From DSOS01 sp035286585 (GTDB lineage: Bacteria > Chloroflexota > Anaerolineae > Anaerolineales > UBA4823), in contig DATEDC010000056.1 in NCBI GenBank assembly GCA_035286585.1, positions 1-21,587 on the forward strand: 21,587 bases of DNA, read 5' to 3'. Under the pieces are notes generated by a model, which was given only the letters and a program-made list of their open reading frames with translations, did no database searches and had not been told where the DNA came from. Numbering within the stretch: the stretch's first letter is position 1; the number at the start of each line of letters is the position of its first letter. This document shows, one piece after another, positions 1 to 6,462 of the stretch. The position numbers and the translations under genes are program-made.

Positions 1-34
1 TTTCGCTCTCAGGGCCTGCACTGAACGTAGTGAA

Positions 35-2176
35 GTGATGAACTTCGCCATGATGGTTGCCTTGAGTAGAGGCAATTCTTCGAGCGAAGAATCTGATTGG
101 AGACCCATGACCGCCGAAAGCGGAGATGAATCCCGGGAGCAGCTCCCGAAAACCCAGGAGATCCACCTGGAAGCCGTTTTGGACAACTTCCCCGATGCGG
201 TCATTGTTACCGGTCAAGATGGACGCCTGATTTACTCTAACCGGGCGACAGAGGCGTTGCTCGGGACAATACCAGCGGACATCGATCCTGAAATTTGGCC
301 CGAAACATTGGGCTTCTTCCTGGATGACGGCGTAACCCATTACCCGGGCAAAAAAATGCCTTTGCTGCGCGCGCTTACAGGTGAAAGCGTCCGAGCGGAG
401 GAGATGATCCTGCACCCGCCTGGCGAGGGAGAACGCCGTTGGATTGCTATGTCCGCTCAGCCACTGGCAGGTGAAAACGGGCAAATCAGCGGCGCGATCG
501 TGATCATCCGGGATATCACCTACCGAAAGCAAATCGAGTTTTCGCGCGAAAATTACGCCAGGCGAGTCGAGGCGCTCTACGCTGTCTCGCGCTCCATCGC
601 AGAATCGGGCTACGTTCTCAGTCAAATTGTGAACACCGTCGCGGTTCACGCAGCACAGCACCTGGGTGATGCGTGCATCCTGACATTGCTAATGCCTGAC
701 GGCGGGGGGCCCAAGATCGCGGCCGTTCACCACCAGGATCCAAATGCCCGGGCGATACTTAAAGAAATTATGGTCACCCAGGAATATGAGCTTGAAAAGG
801 GAATAGTGGGTGGTGTCCTCCAGACCGGCGAGCCGCTCTCGATCCCTTCCACCACTCCCGCTCAACTGGAGGCCATCGCCCTGCCCGAGTTCTCCAGGTA
901 TATGAAGGAAATTGGAATTCACAGTATGCTCATCGTTCCAATCAAAAGCCAGAGCGGAGTCCTGGGGGCTATCGGTTTATTCAGGGACCGGGAAGGATTT
1001 GCCTACACTGCCGACAACCAGTCTCTGCTCACAGATATCGCCCATCGCACTGCTCTTGCGATCGAGCACTGCATGCTCATCGAGTCGCTTCAAAAGGAAA
1101 TCGCAGAGCGTAAAATAGTACAAAAAGCGCTCGACGATAGCGAGGTGCGCTTCCGTTCCATCTTTGAGTCGACCACCCTGGGGATTATGATTTTCGATCT
1201 TGAGGGAAATATTCTGCAGATCAACCCCGCTTTCCAGGAAATATGCGCGTATTCGAATTCCGAGATCATCGGCGCTCACCTCTCGAAATTGCTTCACCCA
1301 GCCGATTCGGCGCGCACATTGCGTCTCTTTGAGAACCTGAAGGACAATCTTTTTTCAAATTTCCGACTGGAGCACCGCATCCTGGATAATAATGGCTCTG
1401 TAGTTTGGGTCAATGCTACCTTTACGGGTGTGAAAACCGATGTTGGAGAGGACCAACCCCTGTTCATTTTTGGCATCGTTGAAAACATCACCGAACGTAA
1501 ACGCATCGAAGCCGAGATGGTTGAGCTGAAAAGCCGCCTTCACGGCAACATTGAGAAAGAGCGTTTGCGCCTGGCGCAGGAACTCCACGATGGTCCAATG
1601 CAGGAGATCTACAGTGCAATCTACCAGATTGAAGGGCTGCGAGATAGCGTAGACGGTCCTCACCAGGAGATGCTGGAGGGCATAAAAAATGACCTCCAAA
1701 AAGTTTTGCACGAGCTAAGGGCAACAGCCAAGGAACTCCGCCCTCCAACAATCGCCAATTTTGGATTGGAAAAAGCCATCCGCTCTCACGCTGAGGATTT
1801 CAAAGAGAAGTATCCGGATATAAGTCTTCGCCTTTCTCTCGCCGTCGATCATCAACTTCTGCCGGTGGATGTCCGTTTGGTGCTGTTCCGCATATACCAG
1901 CAAGCACTGGCGAACGTGATCCGGCACGCCGCGGCTGATGAAGTGCATGTCCATTTTGTCTTCGATGCAGAAGAGGCCACCCTTGAGATTACGGATAATG
2001 GGAGCGGGTTTACGGTTCCCGCAAACTGGTTAGACCTGACCCGTCGGGGGCACTTCGGCCTGGCAGGGGCTGCGGAAAGAGCGCAAGTGTTGGGCGGCTC
2101 GTTTACCGTCGAGTCCAGGCCGGGAAGCGGCACAACAGTCCGAGTAAAATTGCCCCTCCAGGAGAGCCTGGAATAG
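35..2176 (+). CDS. PAS-GAF-PAS sensor histidine kinase, NarX/DegS (HisKA_3) class
   Basis: Cytosolic sensor kinase that should autophosphorylate on His and pass phosphate to a NarL-type regulator. No transmembrane segment is seen. Counting from GTG 35, the order is PAS (about 45-165), GAF (about 180-350), PAS (about 368-495), a HisKA_3 dimerisation helix with ELHDGPMQ (phospho-acceptor His518), and a HATPase_c domain with the N box (RIYQQALANVIRHA), DNGSGF and GHFGLAG-GSGTTV glycine motifs. The kinase core is complete. The start is unsettled: GTG 35 has no Shine-Dalgarno and the frame is open to the left edge of the window, while ATG 107 has GGAG four bases upstream and removes only a non-conserved tail. 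The stop lies 37 bases before a NarL-type regulator, its likely partner. The stimulus cannot be read from the sequence; GAF/PAS suggest a small ligand or redox cue. Confidence 0.93.
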   Translation: MMNFAMMVALSRGNSSSEESDWRPMTAESGDESREQLPKTQEIHLEAVLDNFPDAVIVTGQDGRLIYSNRATEALLGTIPADIDPEIWPETLGFFLDDGVTHYPGKKMPLLRALTGESVRAEEMILHPPGEGERRWIAMSAQPLAGENGQISGAIVIIRDITYRKQIEFSRENYARRVEALYAVSRSIAESGYVLSQIVNTVAVHAAQHLGDACILTLLMPDGGGPKIAAVHHQDPNARAILKEIMVTQEYELEKGIVGGVLQTGEPLSIPSTTPAQLEAIALPEFSRYMKEIGIHSMLIVPIKSQSGVLGAIGLFRDREGFAYTADNQSLLTDIAHRTALAIEHCMLIESLQKEIAERKIVQKALDDSEVRFRSIFESTTLGIMIFDLEGNILQINPAFQEICAYSNSEIIGAHLSKLLHPADSARTLRLFENLKDNLFSNFRLEHRILDNNGSVVWVNATFTGVKTDVGEDQPLFIFGIVENITERKRIEAEMVELKSRLHGNIEKERLRLAQELHDGPMQEIYSAIYQIEGLRDSVDGPHQEMLEGIKNDLQKVLHELRATAKELRPPTIANFGLEKAIRSHAEDFKEKYPDISLRLSLAVDHQLLPVDVRLVLFRIYQQALANVIRHAAADEVHVHFVFDAEEATLEITDNGSGFTVPANWLDLTRRGHFGLAGAAERAQVLGGSFTVESRPGSGTTVRVKLPLQESLE

Positions 2177-2213
2177 GTGGGTTGGGGTAAAATAAAGCCA
2201 AGAGAAACCAAAA

Positions 2214-2846
2214 ATGGCAGATATCCGCGTGCTGATTGCTGATGACCATCCGATAGTTTGCAAAGGAATTCGCAATCTGCTTGATCCTGCGGTAGGGATT
2301 AAGGTTGTGGGAGAAGCCAGCAGCGGCGCACAGACGTTGCAGATGATCGAGGATTTGAAGCCAGATGTCGTCCTGCTGGATATGGAACTGCCCGATATGA
2401 ATGGCGTCGAAGTCCTGGAGAAGATTTCGGAAAGCGATTATACGGGCAAAATTCTTGGCCTTAGCTCATACGACGACAGGGAATACATCTCCCAATTACT
2501 CGCTCTCGGAGCCTCCGGCTATCTAATAAAAGATGAAGTACCTGATACGATCGTCGAAGCCGTGCGCGGGGTGGCGCGTGGCGAAAAAGGTTGGGTGAGT
2601 CGCAGGGTGGCTGCAAAACTCAGCCAGATGTTACAAGACGAAGAGACGGGTAGTAAGAATCTCACCTCCAGGGAAATGGACGTGCTCCATCTGGTAGTCG
2701 ATGGTAAGACAAATGCCGAGATCGCAATCTCACTCGGCATTAGCGCAAAGACTGTTGAAAAACACCTGGACTCGATATACAGGAAAATGGGGGTAGCTTC
2801 CCGGGTTGAAGCCGCGGTCATGGCTGTGCGAGAGAATTTTTTTTAG
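2214..2846 (+). CDS. NarL/FixJ-family response regulator (first of two)
   Basis: Two-domain transcriptional regulator of 210 residues. The receiver (about 3-120) has the acidic pair D10-D11, phospho-acceptor D56 in VVLLDMELPDMNG, S84 and K106 in YLIKDE, so all switch residues are present. The C-terminal LuxR/GerE helix-turn-helix (about 148-205) has LTSREMDVL and a canonical recognition helix ending in KTVEKHL. It begins 37 bases after the histidine kinase, with no terminator between, so it is almost certainly the cognate output of that kinase. The start ATG has only a weak purine-rich ribosome site (AAGAGAAA). It is a good candidate for the protein that binds the 22-bp-phased sites described below, but this is inference. 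Confidence 0.93.
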   Translation: MADIRVLIADDHPIVCKGIRNLLDPAVGIKVVGEASSGAQTLQMIEDLKPDVVLLDMELPDMNGVEVLEKISESDYTGKILGLSSYDDREYISQLLALGASGYLIKDEVPDTIVEAVRGVARGEKGWVSRRVAAKLSQMLQDEETGSKNLTSREMDVLHLVVDGKTNAEIAISLGISAKTVEKHLDSIYRKMGVASRVEAAVMAVRENFF

Positions 2847-2864
2847 CCCAAGTCACAACCTCGA

Positions 2865-2901
2865 GTGGGGATTTCCCCCCACATTGATGGGGAGCATTCC
2901 T
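2865..2901. promoter_or_regulatory. Two phased GGGGA-TCCCC operator-like sites before second regulator
   Basis: GGGGATTTCCCC (2867-2878, inside the longer inverted repeat GTGGGG/CCCCAC at 2865-2882) and GGGGAGCATTCC (2889-2900) lie exactly 22 bp apart. The reverse complement of the second, GGAATGCTCCCC, matches the sites before the BON, GlsB and CsbD genes. The promoter they would serve is not clear: ATTACC at 2903 and TTAAAC at 2926 are the best-placed hexamers and both are poor. The hairpin could be read as a terminator for the first regulator, but no T run follows it. Confidence 0.5.
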
Positions 2902-2979
2902 GATTACCAAAATAACCTGAACTGCTTAAACTTGAGATGGAGGAAATGTTTATTCAAGACAGTTATTAAACATTGAATT

Positions 2980-3621
2980 ATGAACATGAAGGAGCGAAGA
3001 ATAAGAGTTGTGATTGTTGATGACCATCCAGGCGTTAGAAAGGGCATCAAAAATCTTCTCAATAAGGATGAAGAGATCCTCGTTGTTGGGGAAGCCTCGA
3101 ATGGAAAGGAGGCAATTCGGCTTGTCCTTTCGCAAAAGCCGAATATCTTGCTTCTCGATGTCGAGCTGCCCCTCTTGAAGGGGGACGAAGTAGCCGGGCG
3201 TATCCGCGATATTCAACCTGAAGTTAGAGTCCTGGCAGTCAGCAGCTATAGTGATCGTGTCTATGTCCAGGGGATGCTGGAAAAGGGCGCCGTGGGGTAT
3301 ATTACCAAGGACGAAGCCCCCGAGATGTTGTTAGCTGCGATTCACAGCGTTGTAAACGAAGGGACCACCTGGGTTAGCCCCGGGGCATCCAAACACCTGG
3401 ATAATATTAAGACAAATGAGCCCACCCTCACCCGGCGTGAAATAGAAATCCTAAACCATCTGCAGAAAGGCGAGCCAGAAAAAATCATTGCCCAGAATCT
3501 TGGTATTTCAGAACAACGCCTGCAGAAGCACCTTCAGATTCTCATGTCTAAATTCGAGGCTGAGAGTACTGCTGCCCTCATTCGTGTCGCCCGCAAATTA
3601 ACCCCAGGCGCTTCCAGTTGA
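2980..3621 (+). CDS. NarL/FixJ-family response regulator (second, diverged HTH)
   Basis: Response regulator of 213 residues. The receiver has D14-D15, phospho-acceptor D60 in ILLLDVELPLLKG, SS at about 88 and K in YITKDE, so it should be phosphorylatable. The C-terminal LuxR-type domain is recognisable (LTRREIEIL...IAQNLGISEQRLQKHLQIL), but the recognition helix departs from the usual KTVExHLxxIxxKLGV: it reads SEQRLQKHLQILMSKFEAES. It may therefore recognise a different site or bind weakly. Starts at 2980 or 2986 (MNMK) are both possible, and neither has a good Shine-Dalgarno. It has its own upstream region with two phased operator-like sites, and ends 5 bases from the convergent DHH gene. 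No second kinase lies nearby, so it may share the upstream kinase. Confidence 0.9.
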   Translation: MNMKERRIRVVIVDDHPGVRKGIKNLLNKDEEILVVGEASNGKEAIRLVLSQKPNILLLDVELPLLKGDEVAGRIRDIQPEVRVLAVSSYSDRVYVQGMLEKGAVGYITKDEAPEMLLAAIHSVVNEGTTWVSPGASKHLDNIKTNEPTLTRREIEILNHLQKGEPEKIIAQNLGISEQRLQKHLQILMSKFEAESTAALIRVARKLTPGASS

Positions 3622-3626
3622 GTTAT

Positions 3627-4712
3627 TTACCCCTCGGCTGATCCTGGCTTTACCCCGATCTTGTCAAATATCCTGTGCTTGATCTGTGAATCGTATACTT
3701 CCCATTTCTGAGTCTTGTATTCACCGTCTGGCCCGCTGGATAGAAAACCAATCGGTATAGAGAAACCACCAGCCATTGGTCTGCCGCCGCCAAAGTAGTT
3801 GCCCTCCCCATCCTTCCCAAATACATCTTTTATAAAGTGATCCGGGTCAAGGGTTAATTTGGAAGTTCGTAAAGAACCCACGAGCACCTCCGATTTCTCG
3901 CCATTCTCAACGATCCCGTAAACAATTGCGGTGTGCACATTCTCTTCCGTCTGTAAAAAATCGGCGGCCTGTGGGATCGTATCCCTATCCTCAGAGCGCA
4001 CGTAACCGATACCGGCGACAGAATAGTTTTCAATGATCTTCCGGTTGCCCAGAGCACGATGGATAATGTCCATGGTGTGCTTGGAGCGCGCCTGGTTGAC
4101 GATCTGGCTCAATAATTCCGCGTCGCGATATCGGCTCAGGAAAGCTGCCGCCTTGAGATCGGCGGGTGTCGCCCGGATGAACCCTTGTGTATCTGACAGG
4201 ATTCCGTGCATCAACGCAGTCGTAATCAGCACATGATCCGTATGCGCGTTATCCAGCTCGATTACACCCTGCTCCAAGAAATCGGAATAAATCGTAGCAG
4301 TCGCCCCTACCGCTTTGATGAAGTTAAATTCTGCTTTAACACGCTCTTGAGGTTGGTGGTGATCAATGATTAACAGGACAGGCACCTGCGCTTCTTCCAG
4401 TTTGGTGATGATCTCATCCACCGTTGTGCCCTGGTGATCTACGAGGATGGCAGCCTGGTAGCGTCCCAAGTCCAGGTCTTCACGATAGCGATCAAGGCTG
4501 TTTCCGAGGACGTTTACCAGCGCCATGTTCTGGTGGTGGCTTATCTTTCCTGAGAAAACGATATCAACATCGATGCCAAACTGGGCGCTGATCAACTTGT
4601 GAGCGTAACCCGAGGAAATCGCGTCTGCATCCGGAAAGTCATGCAGCACCACCAGATGTCGCTCGCCAGAATGGGAAGCCAATATTTGGGCAAGATCAAT
4701 CTTCTCTTCCAT
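3627..4712 (-). CDS. DHH-family phosphoesterase (NrnA-like)
   Basis: Cytosolic metal-dependent phosphoesterase of 361 residues. The family includes NrnA-type nanoRNA/pAp/cyclic-dinucleotide hydrolases and RecJ-like enzymes. Motif I is HDFPDADA (H24, D28, D30), motif II LVDHQG (D92), motif III DHH (117-119), and motif IV LSDTQG (D174); all metal ligands are present. The C-terminal DHHA1-type substrate site near residues 307-316 reads GGGRPMAGG, where many relatives have GGGHxxAAG. The substrate may therefore differ, and I would not assign NrnA activity. ATG 4712 has AAAGGG upstream. It is the last of three minus-strand genes (BON, YtxH, DHH), with a hairpin in the 114-base gap to YtxH. It ends 5 bases from the convergent second regulator. 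Confidence 0.88.
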   Translation of the reverse strand: MEEKIDLAQILASHSGERHLVVLHDFPDADAISSGYAHKLISAQFGIDVDIVFSGKISHHQNMALVNVLGNSLDRYREDLDLGRYQAAILVDHQGTTVDEIITKLEEAQVPVLLIIDHHQPQERVKAEFNFIKAVGATATIYSDFLEQGVIELDNAHTDHVLITTALMHGILSDTQGFIRATPADLKAAAFLSRYRDAELLSQIVNQARSKHTMDIIHRALGNRKIIENYSVAGIGYVRSEDRDTIPQAADFLQTEENVHTAIVYGIVENGEKSEVLVGSLRTSKLTLDPDHFIKDVFGKDGEGNYFGGGRPMAGGFSIPIGFLSSGPDGEYKTQKWEVYDSQIKHRIFDKIGVKPGSAEG

Positions 4713-4740
4713 AGGTTAATCCCTTTCATGAAAAAAGCGA

Positions 4741-4783
4741 AGCAAACGCCGTTTAGCGGTCACTTTTTAAAACAGCGTTTGCT
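4741..4783 (-). terminator. Hairpin between YtxH and DHH genes (terminator or attenuator)
   Basis: On the minus strand AGCAAACGC and GCGTTTGCT form a perfect 9-bp stem around a 25-base loop, followed within a few bases by a run of six T. The long loop makes it an imperfect intrinsic terminator. It could terminate after the YtxH gene or reduce read-through into the DHH gene. A near-copy of the left arm (AGCAGACGCTG) lies just upstream on the same strand. Confidence 0.45.
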
Positions 4784-4826
4784 GACAGCGTCTGCTTCAT
4801 TACACGGATTGGTTAGTTTAGCAGCT

Positions 4827-5096
4827 CTACTCTTTAAAAACCGGTTTGCCGACATACTGTGGTCTCAGGATACGCTGGGCATCCTGGCTGATGTCTTTCA
4901 CCAGGCCTTGCGCGCCCTCGATAACCTCGACCATGCGACCTCTGCTACGCTCGTAGGCGCTGGCAGCGTTTTCCTTGATCATTTGACGAGTCTTTTCACT
5001 GGATTGCGGAGCCATGAGCAGCGCAACTCCTCCAACCAGCAAGCTACCAAATATCAAGCCCAACATGATTTTTAATTTTCGTTTTATAGCAGACAT
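4827..5096 (-). CDS. YtxH-like small membrane protein
   Basis: Small protein of 89 residues with a short basic N terminus, one membrane helix (about 10-28, IMLGLIFGSLLVGGVALLM) and then APQSSEKTRQMIKENA, the usual start of the helical YtxH-like tail. YtxH-like proteins are linked to general stress in Bacillus, but their molecular function is unknown. The start is well supported by AGGAGGAAGAG directly upstream of ATG. It follows the BON gene by about 28 bases on the same strand, so the two are probably cotranscribed from the BON promoter with the phased operator sites. Confidence 0.8.
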   Translation of the reverse strand: MSAIKRKLKIMLGLIFGSLLVGGVALLMAPQSSEKTRQMIKENAASAYERSRGRMVEVIEGAQGLVKDISQDAQRILRPQYVGKPVFKE

Positions 5097-5124
5097 CTCT
5101 TCCTCCTGTTTTCAGGCAGCTCCA

Positions 5125-5364
5125 CTACGACATACTGGTTGTCTTATCGTGATGCTTCACATTTAGGCTGTTAACTACTGTGATCACCTCTTCTTGCTGG
5201 CTTGCGATCTCCTCCGCCAGTTCCGCCAATTCGTGCGACTCGACGGTGCCCAACAGGGTCACAACGCCTCGGTCGTTGATTACCTCGATAATCGCGTCCT
5301 GAGTTCGTTCATCGTTCAGCAACGCATCTATTACCTTCTTTTTGGTGCGATCGTAAAGTGTCAT
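5125..5364 (-). CDS. Single BON-domain protein
   Basis: Small protein of 79 residues consisting of essentially one BON domain: a helix (VIDALLNDERTQ), then AIIEVINDRGVVTLLGTVESHELAELAEEIASQQEEVITVVNSLNV, with the central conserved Gly of GxV. BON domains bind phospholipid or act in envelope and osmotic stress proteins. No signal peptide is seen, so this is probably cytosolic or membrane-peripheral. ATG 5364 is preferred because GGAAAGGAA lies upstream; an in-frame ATG at 5406 would add 14 residues without a ribosome site and would overlap the promoter. It is first of the minus-strand set BON-YtxH-DHH and diverges from the GlsB-like gene. Confidence 0.85.
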   Translation of the reverse strand: MTLYDRTKKKVIDALLNDERTQDAIIEVINDRGVVTLLGTVESHELAELAEEIASQQEEVITVVNSLNVKHHDKTTSMS

Positions 5365-5386
5365 GGCATATTCCTTTCCTGCCAAT

Positions 5387-5415
5387 AGTATATGGACAAA
5401 ATACAAATGTTTTTA
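5387..5415 (-). promoter_or_regulatory. Candidate BON promoter with weak -35
   Basis: On the minus strand TATACT (5392-5387) is a good -10, but the hexamer 17 bases upstream (TAAAAA, 5415-5410) is a poor -35. AGGAAATTCCCC (5429-5418) ends exactly 2 bp before that -35 position, centred near -43. This is the layout expected when an activator contacts polymerase. Confidence 0.45.
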
Positions 5416-5417
5416 TG

Positions 5418-5495
5418 GGGGAATTTCCTATTCAGAGGGGGGGATGCCCCTATGACAATTCACCAGAATCCCTTATCTGAGTCAGGAACTTCCCC
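5418..5495. promoter_or_regulatory. Four phased operator-like sites between divergent BON and GlsB promoters
   Basis: The sites are GGGGAATTTCCT (5418-5429), GGGGGATGCCCC (5439-5450), a half site GAATCCC (5466-5472) and AGGAACTTCCCC (5484-5495). Successive right arms are spaced 22, 22 and 23 bp. Read towards its own promoter, the left-most copy is AGGAAATTCCCC and the right-most AGGAACTTCCCC: 11 of 12 bases match, and each ends 2 bp from the -35 hexamer. Spacing and placement are read directly; the binding protein is unknown. Confidence 0.6.
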
Positions 5496-5497
5496 GA

Positions 5498-5526
5498 TTG
5501 AGATTTATCTACCTCCAGGCTATAGT
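5498..5526 (+). promoter_or_regulatory. GlsB/YggT operon promoter
   Basis: TTGAGA (5498-5503) and TATAGT (5521-5526) are separated by 17 bases, close to the sigma-70 consensus. The predicted start is near 5533, giving a leader of about 84 bases. The operator-like copy AGGAACTTCCCC ends 2 bp upstream of the -35. Confidence 0.62.
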
Positions 5527-5616
5527 GTGGGTACCGGCTAATTGCATCAGGTTGAGCGTTGTAGATGCCAGTGCATGACAGGCCGGGTTCAAATATGAAA
5601 TTTATGGAGGTAAGAA

Positions 5617-5898
5617 ATGAGCATCTTGAGTTTTGTTATTTTGTTGGCTATCGCGGCTGTCGCTGGCATGTTAGGCCAGGCTCTGGTAGGCTACTCGGTT
5701 GGTGGATGTGTCATATCCAGCGTGGTAGGTTTTATCGGAGCGTTCCTCGGCCTGTGGATCGCCCGCCAGCTCGGACTGCCCGAACCGTTTCCGGTCTCAG
5801 TGGGAGGCGAAACATTCCCGCTGATCTGGGCCATCATAGGCTCGGCGCTGTTCGCAGCCGGGCTGGGGTTCATTTCACGCCGGCGCAGGCTGCTCTAG
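5617..5898 (+). CDS. GlsB/YeaQ/YmgE-type small membrane protein
   Basis: Very hydrophobic protein of 93 residues with three membrane helices (about 3-22, 27-50 and 68-88). It has the glycine-rich pattern of the transglycosylase-associated GlsB/YeaQ/YmgE family and a basic RRRRLL tail. Members are small stress-linked inner-membrane proteins of unknown biochemical role; the 'transglycosylase' name is historical. The start is supported by TATGGAGGTAAGAA before ATG. It diverges from the BON gene and shares its control region. A YggT-like gene follows 28 bases downstream. Confidence 0.85.
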   Translation: MSILSFVILLAIAAVAGMLGQALVGYSVGGCVISSVVGFIGAFLGLWIARQLGLPEPFPVSVGGETFPLIWAIIGSALFAAGLGFISRRRRLL

Positions 5899-5926
5899 TC
5901 AACCAGCCGACTTGCGGAGGTGAGTA

Positions 5927-6310
5927 ATGACCGAGAGATACGAAGAGGTTCGCATCCACTCGCATGGAGACGAAGAACACCGTGAAAGGATTGTTGTCGA
6001 TAGAGCTGCACAGGCGCGTCGCATCGCCTATCAAGTGTCCTCATTTCTATGGGTTTTCTTTGGTCTGATAATGGGCTTGATCGGCCTGCGCGTTTTCCTC
6101 AAGATGATCGGCGCAAATCCGGGGAATATCTTCGCTCGATTTATCTACAATTTCACTGAGCTATTTCTGTGGCCTTTCATTGGGTTGACGAGCTCCCCCT
6201 CGGCGGACGGGTTGGTGTTCGAGACTTCTTCGGTGATAGCCATCCTCGTCTACGCCCTGATGGGCTGGGTGATCGTCAAGCTCACCTGGCTGCTGCTCTA
6301 CAGGCCATGA
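5927..6310 (+). CDS. YggT-like membrane protein with charged N-terminal tail
   Basis: Protein of 127 residues: a charged cytosolic N-terminal segment (about 1-33, rich in Glu, His and Arg), then about three membrane helices (38-62, 72-92 and 103-124). The hydrophobic part resembles YggT/Ycf19-type proteins in having a short re-entrant-looking WPFIGL stretch. The assignment is by pattern and not certain. The start is well supported by GGAGGTGA, a near-perfect ribosome site. It is cotranscribed with the GlsB-like gene (28-base gap). No function is known for this arrangement; the context suggests envelope stress. Confidence 0.7.
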   Translation: MTERYEEVRIHSHGDEEHRERIVVDRAAQARRIAYQVSSFLWVFFGLIMGLIGLRVFLKMIGANPGNIFARFIYNFTELFLWPFIGLTSSPSADGLVFETSSVIAILVYALMGWVIVKLTWLLLYRP

Positions 6311-6329
6311 AAACAGCGACTTAAAATTC

Positions 6330-6360
6330 GCATGGGCGTGCGGAACGATCGCCCCCATGC
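6330..6360 (-). terminator. Hairpin between convergent YggT-like and AI-2E genes
   Basis: GCATGGG (6330-6336) pairs with CCCATGC (6354-6360), extended by CG/CG past a two-base bulge. On the minus strand it is followed by GAATTTTAAG, so it could terminate transcription leaving the AI-2E pair. On the plus strand no T run follows. Apart from this hairpin, the 152-base gap (6311-6462) shows nothing. Confidence 0.4.
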
Positions 6361-6462
6361 TTAATGACAGCGTCCTGCTGGTTGGGAGGCTAAAAGAGGA
6401 TTATCAGCCTACTCAATTGCAGGGCGCTGTTCACACTTAAGACCGGAGAGCTGTAAACAAAC

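Noticed and set aside
2865..2882. Intrinsic terminator after the first response regulator
   Set aside because: GTGGGG/CCCCAC could fold, but no T run follows, and the same sequence type recurs upstream of other promoters, so an operator fits better.
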